A DNA stretch of 64,000 nt from JAFANK01 sp036741695 (GCA_036741695.1 DAINRU010000005.1:1-64000); one strand, 5' to 3'; positions 41,809 to 50,441 are shown, counted from the first letter of the stretch. Numbers and translations are program-made. Notes: generated from the sequence alone by a model not told the origin.

Positions 41809-43665
41809 ATGGATTCCGACTTCGACGTCATCGTCATCGGCGGCGGCCACGCCGGTTGCGAAGCCGCGCTCGCGGCGGCACGCATAGGCGCGCGTACCCT
41901 GCTCTACAGCGGCAACCTCGACACGATCGGCCTCATGCCATGTAACCCATCGATCGGTGGACCGGCCAAGGGACAGCTCGTGCGCGAGGTCGATGCGCTC
42001 GGCGGCGAGATGGCGCGCTGCATCGACCGCACCTTCGTGCATGGACGCTGGCTCAACGAAAGCCGTGGCCCGGCAGTGCGCGCGCTGCGCGCTCAGGCCG
42101 ACAAACGAGCGTATGCACAAACCATGAAGGCCACGCTCGAGCGTCAGCCAGGACTCTCGCTGCGCCAAGGCATGATCGTCGACCTTCTCGTGGCAAACGA
42201 TGCCGTGGCCGGCGTGCGTTTGGCATCCGGTGCGGTCGTGCATTGCCGCCAGGTGATCATCGCTACGGGGACCTTTCTCGGCGGGAAGCTTTTCGCTGGT
42301 GAGAAGGGTTCGCCGGGCGGGCGCGCCGGCGAACAACCGGCGCTCGGTTTGGGCCTTGCCTTGCAACGGCTGGGTTTCTCGCTGGGCCGTCTGAAGACGG
42401 GCACGCCGCCACGAGTCCACCGGGACAGCATCGATTTCGCAAAGACGCTCGAGCAGCCACCGAGCACCGTGCCCCTCATGTTCTCCTATCGCAGCGAACC
42501 AGAGTTTCCCGGACCGCAGCTCTCGTGCCACATCACCGGCACGACGCAAGCGACGCACGAGATCATCCGGTCGAACTTGCATCGATCGCCGATGTACGGG
42601 CTTAACCTGATCGAAGGTATTGGGCCGCGGTACTGTCCCTCTATAGAGGACAAGGTGATAAAATTCGCTCACAACAAGACGCACCAGATATTTCTGGAAC
42701 CGGAAGGATGGAATACGCTTGAGGTCTACGTCGGCGGGTTCTCCACCTCACTTCCGGAGGAAGTGCAACTCGCGATGCTTCGGACGTTGCCGGGTCTCGA
42801 GCATGCGGAGATGATGCGCGCAGGATACGCCGTGGAGTACGATTATGTATCGCCGACGCAGCTCTGGCCGACACTTGAGACAAAGCATGTCGCCGGCCTC
42901 TTCCACGCAGGGCAGATCAACGGCACATCTGGCTACGAGGAAGCGGCTGCGCAAGGAATCGTGGCTGGTGTGAACGCGGCGGCTCGCGCTCTGGATCGAG
43001 AGCAGATTTCGCTTGCCCGTTCATCGTCGTACATCGGCACGCTCATCGATGACCTCGTGACCAAAGGAACCACAGAACCCTACCGCATGCTGACGTCGAG
43101 AGCCGAGCACAGGCTGCTCTTGCGCCACGACAACGCGGACGAACGGCTGACGCCGCTTGGGCGTTCCATCGGTCTCGTCGACGATGCATCGTTTGCGGCG
43201 TTCGAGGAACGCATGCGGGTGATAGCGGCGGAGCGAGAGCGGATCATGACCACACGCGCGCAGCCCGAGCAGGTGAGGCGCTTGGGTCTGTCGCCGGGCG
43301 CGCTCCTCGTCGAGGCCCTGCGCCGACCTGAGGTCGGCTACGCCGAGATAGCAGGCGAAAGCGGAGTCTGCGCTGATCTCGGGGAGCGAGTGGAGATCGA
43401 GCTCAAATATGAGGGCTACATCCGGCGGCAGAGCGCAGCGGCAGATCGGTTGGGCAAAGCCGATGCGGTCAAGATCCCGGTTGGGTTCGCATACGATCGC
43501 TGCATTGGGCTCTCGCGCGAGGCACGCGAGAAGTTCTCGGCCACGCTGCCGCTGACGCTCGGTCAAGCAAGTCGGATTCCCGGGATCACGCCGGCCGACG
43601 TTGGGATGCTTGCCGTGTACGTACGCAGGGGACAAAAGACAGAGATAGCCGGCAATACGGCGTGA
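41809..43665 (+). CDS. mnmG: tRNA uridine-5-carboxymethylaminomethyl modification enzyme MnmG
   Basis: The product has about 618 residues. The FAD-binding loop FDVIVIGGGHAGCEAALAAAR is at the start, followed by PCNPSIGGPAKGQLVREVDALGGEM, GTFLGGKLFAGEK and the C-terminal PLTLGQASRIPGITPADVGML. It partners MnmE. The start is uncertain: ATG at 41809 fits the conserved length, while ATG at 41797 and GTG at 41782 are in frame; none has a strong ribosome binding site. It overlaps rsmG by four bases. From about 42.6 kb the codon use becomes less GC-rich than in neighbours. Confidence 0.97.
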   Translation: MDSDFDVIVIGGGHAGCEAALAAARIGARTLLYSGNLDTIGLMPCNPSIGGPAKGQLVREVDALGGEMARCIDRTFVHGRWLNESRGPAVRALRAQADKRAYAQTMKATLERQPGLSLRQGMIVDLLVANDAVAGVRLASGAVVHCRQVIIATGTFLGGKLFAGEKGSPGGRAGEQPALGLGLALQRLGFSLGRLKTGTPPRVHRDSIDFAKTLEQPPSTVPLMFSYRSEPEFPGPQLSCHITGTTQATHEIIRSNLHRSPMYGLNLIEGIGPRYCPSIEDKVIKFAHNKTHQIFLEPEGWNTLEVYVGGFSTSLPEEVQLAMLRTLPGLEHAEMMRAGYAVEYDYVSPTQLWPTLETKHVAGLFHAGQINGTSGYEEAAAQGIVAGVNAAARALDREQISLARSSSYIGTLIDDLVTKGTTEPYRMLTSRAEHRLLLRHDNADERLTPLGRSIGLVDDASFAAFEERMRVIAAERERIMTTRAQPEQVRRLGLSPGALLVEALRRPEVGYAEIAGESGVCADLGERVEIELKYEGYIRRQSAAADRLGKADAVKIPVGFAYDRCIGLSREAREKFSATLPLTLGQASRIPGITPADVGMLAVYVRRGQKTEIAGNTA

Positions 43666-44357
43666 CGCTCGATCCACGCAAGCTCCTCGAAGCCGGCCTC
43701 GAGCGCCTGAAGATCGCAAACCCGACGGCAACCGCCGCCAAGCTCGCCGAGTTCGGAACCCTGCTGCTGGCTTCGAACCAGCAGACGAACCTTACCGGGG
43801 CCAAAGATCTTGCGAGCCTCGTCACCGAGCACTTCCTCGATAGCTTGGCACCCCTTGCGTTGGTCGAACTGTCGTCGCCGGTCGTGGATGTTGGAAGCGG
43901 TGCGGGCTTCCCGGGTATCCCTGCGGCGATCGCGTTTCCACAACAGATCATCGTGCTGCTCGAACCGCGCGCGAAGCGGGCTGCGTTCTTGCAATCTGCT
44001 GTCTCTCGTCTGGGGCTCGGAAACGTTTCGGTGATCAAGGCGTCGGCGCTTGGGCCGGGCGCGGCATCGCTCCACGGTAAGGCTGGAACCGTCTTGATGC
44101 GCGCGCTAGCAGAACCTGAGAAAGCGATCGGTTTGGGCTCCGTCCTCGTACGCCCGGGCGGCGATCTTGTGCTGTACGAGGGCCGTCGTGCTCGGCCGAC
44201 GCCGGAGCAGCGCAAGGCAGCGGCGCGAATGAAGGGCGAGATCGACGTGAGGAGAGTCTTCGTCCCCGGTCTCCCAAGCGTCCGCCACGTCTGGGTCGTT
44301 CGCAGATCGCTCGAGCCTGCTCCCCTATGGAGGCGCCGCTCGAGCAAGGGCGGATAG
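43662..44357 (+). CDS. rsmG: 16S rRNA (guanine-N7) methyltransferase
   Basis: The product has 231 residues. RsmG methylates G527 of 16S rRNA. It shows NLTGAKD, EHFLDSL, the SAM site VVDVGSGAGFPGIPAAIAFP and VLLEPRAKRAAFL. The GTG start overlaps the mnmG stop (GTGA). The last 11 codons overlap the convergent LAGLIDADG gene by 33 bases, and the C-terminus (LWRRRSSKGG) looks non-standard. The mnmG-rsmG order near oriC, followed by parAB, is common. Confidence 0.95.
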   Translation: MTLDPRKLLEAGLERLKIANPTATAAKLAEFGTLLLASNQQTNLTGAKDLASLVTEHFLDSLAPLALVELSSPVVDVGSGAGFPGIPAAIAFPQQIIVLLEPRAKRAAFLQSAVSRLGLGNVSVIKASALGPGAASLHGKAGTVLMRALAEPEKAIGLGSVLVRPGGDLVLYEGRRARPTPEQRKAAARMKGEIDVRRVFVPGLPSVRHVWVVRRSLEPAPLWRRRSSKGG

Positions 44358-44762
44358 CCGTGAGGCCATTTCAGATAACCGTTCCCTCTCGGGTCTTCGA
44401 AAGCGTTGCTTTTCGGCCACCATCTCCCGCCAGATCGCGAAGGCCCGCGCCTTAGCCCCGGCAAGTGGGTATCGATCGAAATGGGCGGCGACTCGAGCAA
44501 GCTCGCCAGCACGGGTCACCCGGTAGTAAGCTCCCCGCATCTCAAGCTCATCTGAGCCAGACCTGGTAGCATAGACCCGGCCGGCCTCGCCGAAAAAAGC
44601 CTTGATGGCATGCAGTATCGGGGCGTCCGTTGCGCCAACTTTGAGCGCGAAGTAGACAGTGACGGCCCTACCGGAGCGACTATACGTGAAGCTTCCGCAC
44701 CCCTCCACAAAGCCCGTGACGTACCATGGATCGAGCAGATGTTTCACGTGAAACTGTTTCAA
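44325..44762 (-). CDS. Stand-alone LAGLIDADG-family homing-endonuclease-like protein
   Basis: The product has 145 residues with one LAGLIDADG unit. The core motif is VTGFVEGCG (15-23), then SFTY, LKVGATDAPILHAIKAFFG, YYRVTRAGELARVAAHFDRYPLAGAKARAFAIWREM (79-114), which matches the family closely. Enzymes with one motif act as dimers. The catalytic acidic residue at motif position eight is Cys (C22), so cutting activity is doubtful. The gene is on the minus strand between rsmG and cca, overlaps rsmG by 33 bases and lies in no visible intron or intein. Its first eight codons contain the parS motif. Confidence 0.85.
   Translation of the reverse strand: MKQFHVKHLLDPWYVTGFVEGCGSFTYSRSGRAVTVYFALKVGATDAPILHAIKAFFGEAGRVYATRSGSDELEMRGAYYRVTRAGELARVAAHFDRYPLAGAKARAFAIWREMVAEKQRFRRPERERLSEMASRLSALARAAPP
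44740..44755. other. parS centromere site
   Basis: TGTTTCACGTGAAACT matches the widely conserved parS palindrome TGTTTCACGTGAAACA at 15 of 16 bases. ParB binds it and, through ParA, moves the new origin. It lies 7 kb from the likely oriC and 1.4 kb from parA-parB, which fits its role. It falls within the first codons of the LAGLIDADG-family gene. Confidence 0.88.
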
Positions 44763-44770
44763 TTAAAACA
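44755..44770. other. Second, degenerate parS-like site in tandem
   Basis: TGTTTCAATTAAAACA matches the parS consensus at 13 of 16 bases, with both outer arms kept and the central CACGTG core changed. It starts on the last base of the first site, giving a 15-base period. It may be a weak second ParB site or a decayed duplicate. It also covers the region just upstream of cca. Confidence 0.5.
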
Positions 44771-44796
44771 TTTACACTTCCCTCGCTCGGGTACGC

Positions 44797-46185
44797 TTGG
44801 TGTCTGACACCTTTCCCTTGGACGATCTTCTCGTGAGCACGATCGGCGCCGGCCGCGTCTTCAGCGTCGGAGGCCGCGTTCGCGACGAGCTTCTCGCCGA
44901 TCTTGGAAAGCCTCAACCACGCTCGACGGATGCGGATTACCTCATTATTGGCGTCCCGTATGACGGACTAGTACAGAAATTATCATCCTTAGGCTCCCTT
45001 GAACTAGTTGGCGCTTCCTTCGGCATCATCAAGTTCACGCGCGAAGGGGTGACCGTAGACATCGCCCTGCCGCGGCGCGAGCGGTCGACGGGCACGCACC
45101 ATCGCGACTTTGAGGTCGACGCTGCGCCCGACATCCCCTTGGAAGAGGATCTGAGCCGGCGCGATTTTCGCATCAACATGATGGCGCGCGATCTTGCCTC
45201 CGCAAAGCTCGTCGATCCCTACGGCGGCGAAGCAGACCTGCGCAGCGCGCGGCTCGACATCCTCAAAGACGAAGCGTTCATCGAGGACCCGCTGCGCATT
45301 TTGCGCGGCGCGCATTTCGCCGCGCGATTCGATCTCGAGCCGACACAGCGAACGCTGTCAGCCATGCGCGCAGCCGCCGCTCTTGTCAGCACGGTCGCCC
45401 CGGAGCGCATCGCCGACGAGCTGAACAAACTTCTGACCAAGTCGGCTCGTCCCAGCATCGGCCTTGAACTGCTGCGAGACGTCGGCGCCTTGTCGCAGGT
45501 CATGCCCGAACTACTCGAAGGTTGGGGAGTCGAACAAAACGAGTTTCATCGCTACACGGTCTATGAGCATGCCTTGCGAGCGTGCGATGAGGCGCCGCGC
45601 GATCTCGTTTTGCGATTGGCCGCACTCTTGCATGACGTCGGCAAGCCCAAGACCAAATCCGGGCCGCATTTCTATCGGCACGAGGTCGTCGGGGAGGACA
45701 TGGCGCGCGACCTCTTGACCCGGTTGCGCTTCAGCGGGGACGTTGTGACGCAGGTGACGCAGCTCATCCGCCACCACATGTTCGCATCCGACGATGGGCT
45801 CTCGGACGCAGCCGTGCGGCGCTTCATCAACCGCGTTGGCCCGGGCTCCATCGAGCAGCTCTTCGCGCTGCGCCGGGCCGATATCACAGCCTCAGGGCTG
45901 CCGGAGCGCAATCCAGCCGAATTGGACCGCTTTGCCGGACGGGTGCGGCAAGAGCTCGCGGGGCCGAGCGCGTTCGGCATCGCCGATCTGGCCATCGACG
46001 GCGCCGCTGTCATCGCGCTCATGCGCGAGCTCGGACTCGTCGGGCCCGACTTCCGTGGCGACGCTCGTGTCGGCGCGGTGCTGCGCGATTGTCTTGAATG
46101 CGTGCTGGAAGATCCAGCGAAGAACACTGGAGAACACCTGCGCGCGGTCGCGCGCGAGGCGCTGCGGCGTAAGGACGCGATATGA
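44797..46185 (+). CDS. cca: tRNA nucleotidyltransferase / poly(A) polymerase family with HD domain
   Basis: The product has 462 residues. The nucleotidyltransferase head has FSVGGRVRDELL (22-33) and TDADYLI with metal-binding D45 and D47, then EEDLSRRDFRINMMA and DPLRILRGAHFAARF. A helical RNA-binding part follows. An HD domain (LLHDVGKPKTKSGPHFYRHEVVGE) lies at about 270-300. Such enzymes add or repair the tRNA CCA end; some only add A or CC, which cannot be told here. The start is TTG at 44797 or GTG at 44800, both without a clear ribosome binding site. The first 80 codons are AT-richer than the rest. Confidence 0.92.
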   Translation: MVSDTFPLDDLLVSTIGAGRVFSVGGRVRDELLADLGKPQPRSTDADYLIIGVPYDGLVQKLSSLGSLELVGASFGIIKFTREGVTVDIALPRRERSTGTHHRDFEVDAAPDIPLEEDLSRRDFRINMMARDLASAKLVDPYGGEADLRSARLDILKDEAFIEDPLRILRGAHFAARFDLEPTQRTLSAMRAAAALVSTVAPERIADELNKLLTKSARPSIGLELLRDVGALSQVMPELLEGWGVEQNEFHRYTVYEHALRACDEAPRDLVLRLAALLHDVGKPKTKSGPHFYRHEVVGEDMARDLLTRLRFSGDVVTQVTQLIRHHMFASDDGLSDAAVRRFINRVGPGSIEQLFALRRADITASGLPERNPAELDRFAGRVRQELAGPSAFGIADLAIDGAAVIALMRELGLVGPDFRGDARVGAVLRDCLECVLEDPAKNTGEHLRAVAREALRRKDAI

Positions 46186-46189
46186 CGAC

Positions 46190-47020
46190 ATGATGGAGAG
46201 CAACGGCGCGACAGCGGTGGCTGGCGCCCGCGACGCGCACAGCACCAAAGCCACGCGCCGCGCGCGCGTCATCGCGATCGCCAACCAGAAGGGTGGCGTG
46301 GGCAAGACGACGACCGCGATCAACCTGAGTGCGGAATTCGCCCGGCGCGGCCGGCGGGTGTTGCTCGTCGACGTCGACCCGCAAGGCAATGCGACGACCG
46401 GCCTCGGTCTTGAGAAATCCGCCATCAGCGCCTGCATGTATGACGTGCTCATCAAGTCGGCGCGCCTCGACGACGTCATCTGCGACACGAAGGTCGAGAA
46501 TCTGCGCATCGCCCCGTCGACCCTCAACCTCGCTGGGGCCGAGATCGAGCTCGTCTCGGCGATCTCACGCGAGCTGCGCCTGCGCAGCGCACTCGCCGGA
46601 CAGCTCGAGCGCTACGACGAGATCTTCATCGACTGTCCGCCGTCGCTCGGGCTCCTGACGCTCAACGCGATGAGCGCCGCCGACCGGCTCATCGTGCCGA
46701 TCCAGGCCGAGTACTTCGCGCTCGAAGGGCTCGGCCAGCTGACGCATGTGATCGACCTCGTGCGCAATCACCTCAATGCGCAGGTGTCCATCCTCGGCGT
46801 GCTCATCACCATGTTCGACGGGCGCACGAATCTCGCGGCCCAGGTGGTGGATGAGGTAGAGAAATACTTCCCGGGCCTCGTCTTTGCCACGCGCATCCCG
46901 CGCAGCATCCGTCTCTCCGAAGCGCCGTCGCACGGCGCTCCGATCGCGCTCTTCGATCCGAAAGGAAAGGGCGCTGCGGCCTACGCGGCGCTCGCCGAGG
47001 AGGTTCTGGCTCGTGAATAA
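46190..47020 (+). CDS. parA: Chromosome partitioning ATPase ParA/Soj
   Basis: The product has 276 residues. A 25-residue leader precedes the deviant Walker A IANQKGGVGKTTTAINLSAEFA, with two Lys. VDVDPQGNATTGLG and IDCPPSLGLLTLNAMSAAD are the other ATP-site motifs. It drives origin segregation with ParB at parS. The start is ATG at 46190 (or 46193), five bases after the cca stop. It ends with the stop overlapping the parB start. Confidence 0.97.
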   Translation: MMESNGATAVAGARDAHSTKATRRARVIAIANQKGGVGKTTTAINLSAEFARRGRRVLLVDVDPQGNATTGLGLEKSAISACMYDVLIKSARLDDVICDTKVENLRIAPSTLNLAGAEIELVSAISRELRLRSALAGQLERYDEIFIDCPPSLGLLTLNAMSAADRLIVPIQAEYFALEGLGQLTHVIDLVRNHLNAQVSILGVLITMFDGRTNLAAQVVDEVEKYFPGLVFATRIPRSIRLSEAPSHGAPIALFDPKGKGAAAYAALAEEVLARE

Positions 47021-47903
47021 ACCACGCGGACTCGGTCGCGGTCTGGGGGCGCTGTTCCCCGGCGCCGCGGCGCAGAGCGAGAAACAGGGCGCCGGCTCGG
47101 CGCTCGTGCAGATCCCGGTCGACCAGATCGCGCCCAATCCATCGCAGCCGCGCAGGCGCTTCGACGAGGAGTCGCTCGCGGCGCTCGCCCAGTCGATCCG
47201 CGCGCATGGGCTGCTCGCTCCCATCATCGTGCGTCGCGACGCTGCCGATCCGCAGGCGTACGAGATCATCACGGGCGAACGACGCTGGCGTGCCGCGCGC
47301 CTCGCGGGCTTGCAAAGCATCGCCTCGATCGTGCGCGAGGCGCAGGCGGGCGAAGCCATCGAGCTCGCCATCCTCGAAAACGTGCAGCGTGCGGATCTCA
47401 ACGCCATTGAAGAAGCGGCTGGTTATCGCGCGCTCATCGAAGAGCACAGCTACACCCACGACATGCTCGCGCAACGCATCGGCAAGAGCAGGCCCGCGGT
47501 GGCCAACGCGCTGCGCTTGCTGAACCTCCCGGATGCGGTGCAGGCGCTCGTGCGCGACGGCAAGCTCAGCGCTGGGCACGCACGCGCACTGGCCGCGCTG
47601 CCCCCGGGCCGAGCCCGCCGCCTTGCCGAGGAAGCGGTCCGTTCCGGTTTGAGCGTGCGCGAGCTGGAGCGCAAGACGGCTGTACGCGAAGGGAAGAACG
47701 GTGCGCGGCCACGCACGGCCATACCGGCGCAGGCACAGCTGAGCCCTGAGCTGGCCGATGCGGAGAACCGGCTGCGCTTCGCGCTTGCCACGCGCGTGGC
47801 GCTCCATCCGCGCAGCACGGGCGGCGGCACGATCGAGGTCTCCTACGCGGATGATGGCGAGCTCACGCGCATCCTCGACCGCATCGCCCCACAAGAGCAT
47901 TAA
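47013..47903 (+). CDS. parB: Chromosome partitioning CTPase ParB
   Basis: The product has 296 residues. NKPRGLGRGLGALFPG is the usual ParA-stimulating tail, followed by IAPNPSQPRRRFDEESLAALAQSIRAHG, the CTP-binding GERRWRAARLAG box, ENVQRADLNAIEEA and the helix-turn-helix THDMLAQRIGKSRPAVANALRLLNLP. The C-terminal dimer domain follows a basic linker. The GTG start has GAGGAGG nine bases upstream inside parA and overlaps the parA stop by eight bases. Its target parS is at 44.74 kb. Confidence 0.97.
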   Translation: MNKPRGLGRGLGALFPGAAAQSEKQGAGSALVQIPVDQIAPNPSQPRRRFDEESLAALAQSIRAHGLLAPIIVRRDAADPQAYEIITGERRWRAARLAGLQSIASIVREAQAGEAIELAILENVQRADLNAIEEAAGYRALIEEHSYTHDMLAQRIGKSRPAVANALRLLNLPDAVQALVRDGKLSAGHARALAALPPGRARRLAEEAVRSGLSVRELERKTAVREGKNGARPRTAIPAQAQLSPELADAENRLRFALATRVALHPRSTGGGTIEVSYADDGELTRILDRIAPQEH

Positions 47904-47920
47904 CGAAGCGAAAGGCAACG

Positions 47921-49582
47921 ATGAAGCATTCTCTTGTCGCCGCTGCGGCGGCCGTCGGCGTCGTGTTGTGCGCGAACCTGACGGCCGCTTCCAGCCGCAC
48001 GGCATCGGTCATCACCATCTGGCGCATTCCGGCTCCGCAAGCCGTCGACGCAAGCGTCCAATCGCTGGAAGCTGGTGTGGTCGCGATCAACCTCCTGAGC
48101 CCGCAGTTCGCAGCCCTGGCCCGCCATCCGGGCGCACGGATGACGCTGGCTATCGACCCCGTCTTCGTCGCGTCCCTCGAGCGGCAAGCCTCGGGCGACT
48201 CGGTGCTGACCGGGATCGCGTCCGGTCAGATCGGCGCCGACGATGCGCGGGCCACGCAGATGCTCGACATGCTCTCAAGCAACGTCGTCCCCTCCACCGA
48301 GGTCGCGACAAGCGTGGTCGGCAAGCGCTTCATCTCCGATGCGTCGGCCGCGCGGCTGCTGCTCATGGGCGACAGGGCGGCGCAGTTCTCGCAACGCGAC
48401 GACGTTGACTTCGCCGCCGCGGCATTGCTCGTGTCACTGGCCTCAAACGGCGACGCCGGCGCCCAGGCTTTTATGCTCAAACAAGACACGCTGACGAGTC
48501 ACGACCTCCAGGTCCTCAGCGCTGCGTTCGCACGCGCGTGTCGCGACCTGCTCGACAAGACGAAGAAAGCCGCGGCAGCGGGAACGATCGAGATCGCTGC
48601 GCTGCCCGCCTACGAGCCGATCATGCCGCTCATCATCAATGCGGGAGGGCGAACGTCGCCATTCACGGTGAACCTCGACGGCGGAGCCGACGTCGCCGTC
48701 GCCGTGAGCGATGGGCTGCGCATGGCGCGCTCGCTCGCGCCCGCGCAAGGTGCGGCGGGGATTCTCTCGCCAAGCGGCGCGTATAACGATGAGACAGCGT
48801 CACTCCTGCAGCAGCAGCATGCGGCCTATGGGATCTTCTCGGAGCGCGTGGTCAAAGCGAACGCCGGATCATCGGCGGTCGCGGTGTCGGACGTGCATAG
48901 CGCCGCCTTCCGCGCGTATCTGCTGGAGACGAGCAAGACGAGCAAGCTTCCGGTGTTGTTCTGCAGCGACGCCACGAGCAACGCGCTAGACTCGCAGCCG
49001 CCAAGCGCGCCCGCGACCGCCATCGCCGACCGGCTGGCCGCGGCGGTGAACGCCGCGCTCGCCATCGCCCCAGAACCCACAGTCCTCGTCGTCTGCCTGA
49101 GCGGAACCGGCACTGTGCTGCACCGCCCCGATCGGGCGACGGTGCTCGACGATCTCGCCGCCATGCTCGCCAGCGGCCGGCCGATGCGGGGAACGACGCC
49201 GAAAGACTATCTGCGCGAGCACCCGCCGACCGCCGACACGTACGGCTACGCTCCGGGAAGCGACGTCGGAGGGTTTGCGCTGTGGATGGGCTCGGCAAAT
49301 CAGATGAACATGTGGACCGCGCTCGCCAACGCGCGGAAGGCGGCGGGTGGCGACGCGGCTGTCGCAAATGCGCAGGTCCGCGATCCGCTCCTGCGGGCGG
49401 AATCGGGATTCTGGTTCCTGACGCTCATGCTCCCGCAGCCGCGCTATCTCACCGACCAATCTCTCTCCACATTCCGCGATCTCATCAGCGACATCTACCG
49501 AGGTGCGGGTAAGCCCGTCCCGGCTGACGTCTCTCCTGTGCAGATGGAAACTCCAGCACCGGTGGGCATTCCCGGGCACTGA
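47921..49582 (+). CDS. Secreted protein with a degenerate GH57-like fold
   Basis: The product has 553 residues with a signal peptide (about 1-24). The layout recalls glycoside hydrolase family 57: an opening strand ITIWRIPAP, then GVVAINLLSPQFAALARHPGARMTLAIDPVFVASLER, LPAYEPIMPLI, GAAGILSPSGAYNDETASLLQQQHAAYGIFSER (where GH57 has WPSEGAVSDE) and a C-terminal helical domain. The catalytic acids are not clear, so it may be inactive. AAAGG precedes ATG. It lies 17 bases after parB and may share its transcript, though a functional link is not evident. Confidence 0.6.
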   Translation: MKHSLVAAAAAVGVVLCANLTAASSRTASVITIWRIPAPQAVDASVQSLEAGVVAINLLSPQFAALARHPGARMTLAIDPVFVASLERQASGDSVLTGIASGQIGADDARATQMLDMLSSNVVPSTEVATSVVGKRFISDASAARLLLMGDRAAQFSQRDDVDFAAAALLVSLASNGDAGAQAFMLKQDTLTSHDLQVLSAAFARACRDLLDKTKKAAAAGTIEIAALPAYEPIMPLIINAGGRTSPFTVNLDGGADVAVAVSDGLRMARSLAPAQGAAGILSPSGAYNDETASLLQQQHAAYGIFSERVVKANAGSSAVAVSDVHSAAFRAYLLETSKTSKLPVLFCSDATSNALDSQPPSAPATAIADRLAAAVNAALAIAPEPTVLVVCLSGTGTVLHRPDRATVLDDLAAMLASGRPMRGTTPKDYLREHPPTADTYGYAPGSDVGGFALWMGSANQMNMWTALANARKAAGGDAAVANAQVRDPLLRAESGFWFLTLMLPQPRYLTDQSLSTFRDLISDIYRGAGKPVPADVSPVQMETPAPVGIPGH

Positions 49583-49613
49583 TGGTCCACATGGCGGACC
49601 GACCAAACAGCTG

Positions 49614-49644
49614 TTCTCCACATATACACAGGGCTTGTGGACAG
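49614..49644. promoter_or_regulatory. Inverted pair of DnaA-box-like sites
   Basis: TTCTCCACA (49614-49622, one mismatch to TTATCCACA) faces CTGTCCACA on the minus strand (49644-49636, two mismatches), so TCCACA and TGTGGA form an inverted repeat over 13 bases. It lies in the 76-base spacer before the ThiD-like gene. It may bind DnaA or another regulator. A small hairpin GGTCC/GGACC (49584-49600) comes just before. Confidence 0.35.
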
Positions 49645-49658
49645 GGCGGAAACCCGAA

Positions 49659-50441
49659 GTGAAGCGCGCCCGAGCGCCCCTCGTTTGCAGCATCGGCAGC
49701 GTCGACCCCACTGGAGCTGCCGGCATTCTCATGGACATGCGCGTGTACGCGCATCTGGGAGCCGTGGGCGTCGCCGTCGTCGCTTCGGTGACCGCACAGA
49801 ACTACCGGCGCGTCACGGCGATCGAGCCCTTGACGCCGAGAGTGATCACAAAGCAGCTGAACGCCGTTTTCGAGCAGGTGACCCCGCACGCCATCTGCAT
49901 CGGCCTCGTGCCAAACGCGGCGGCGATCGATGCGGTCGCACGCTTCTTGCGCCGCCACGCGGCGCAGATCCCGATCGTCCTTGACCCGGTGACGGCAGCG
50001 AGCAGCGGCCGGCGGTTTCTCGACCGGTCCGCCGTGCGCGCGCTCGCGCGGCTCGCAAAGCTCGTCACCATCATGACGCCCAACCTCGATGAAGCGGCGG
50101 CTCTCGCCGGCACAAGCGTGACGACTGTCGAGCACGCCTGCCATGCAGCCATCGCTCTTGCCGATCGTGGCTGCGCGGTGCTCGTGACCGGTGGCCATCT
50201 GCCGGGCGATGCGTGCATCGATGTGCTGGCGCAGCGCGATCGCGTGCGCCGCTTCGCCGGCAAGCGCATCCCGGGCCAGATGCGTGGTGCAGGCGGCATC
50301 TTAGCAGCGGCTCTCGCGGTTGAGCTCGGACGTGGCGCGACGCTTGCCCGCGCGGTCGCACGCGCCCGACGCGTCGTGCGAGAAGCGCATCGTGCTGCGC
50401 GCCGTCTGGGCACTGGCACGCCGCAATTCATGGCGCGCTGA
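49659..50441 (+). CDS. ThiD-like phosphomethylpyrimidine kinase family protein
   Basis: The product is about 260 residues with the ribokinase-like fold. SIGSVDPTGAAGILMDMRVYAHLGAVGVAVVASVTAQN (11-48) and VLDPVTAASSGRRFL plus MTPNLDEAAALAG (139-151) match ThiD. The lid and anion-hole motif, normally HGTGC with catalytic Cys, reads RGAGG (209-213), so the catalytic Cys is missing. The substrate may differ from hydroxymethylpyrimidine. No other thiamine gene is nearby. The start is GTG at 49659, with GGGCGGA upstream; TTG at 49635 is an alternative. Confidence 0.75.
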   Translation: MKRARAPLVCSIGSVDPTGAAGILMDMRVYAHLGAVGVAVVASVTAQNYRRVTAIEPLTPRVITKQLNAVFEQVTPHAICIGLVPNAAAIDAVARFLRRHAAQIPIVLDPVTAASSGRRFLDRSAVRALARLAKLVTIMTPNLDEAAALAGTSVTTVEHACHAAIALADRGCAVLVTGGHLPGDACIDVLAQRDRVRRFAGKRIPGQMRGAGGILAAALAVELGRGATLARAVARARRVVREAHRAARRLGTGTPQFMAR

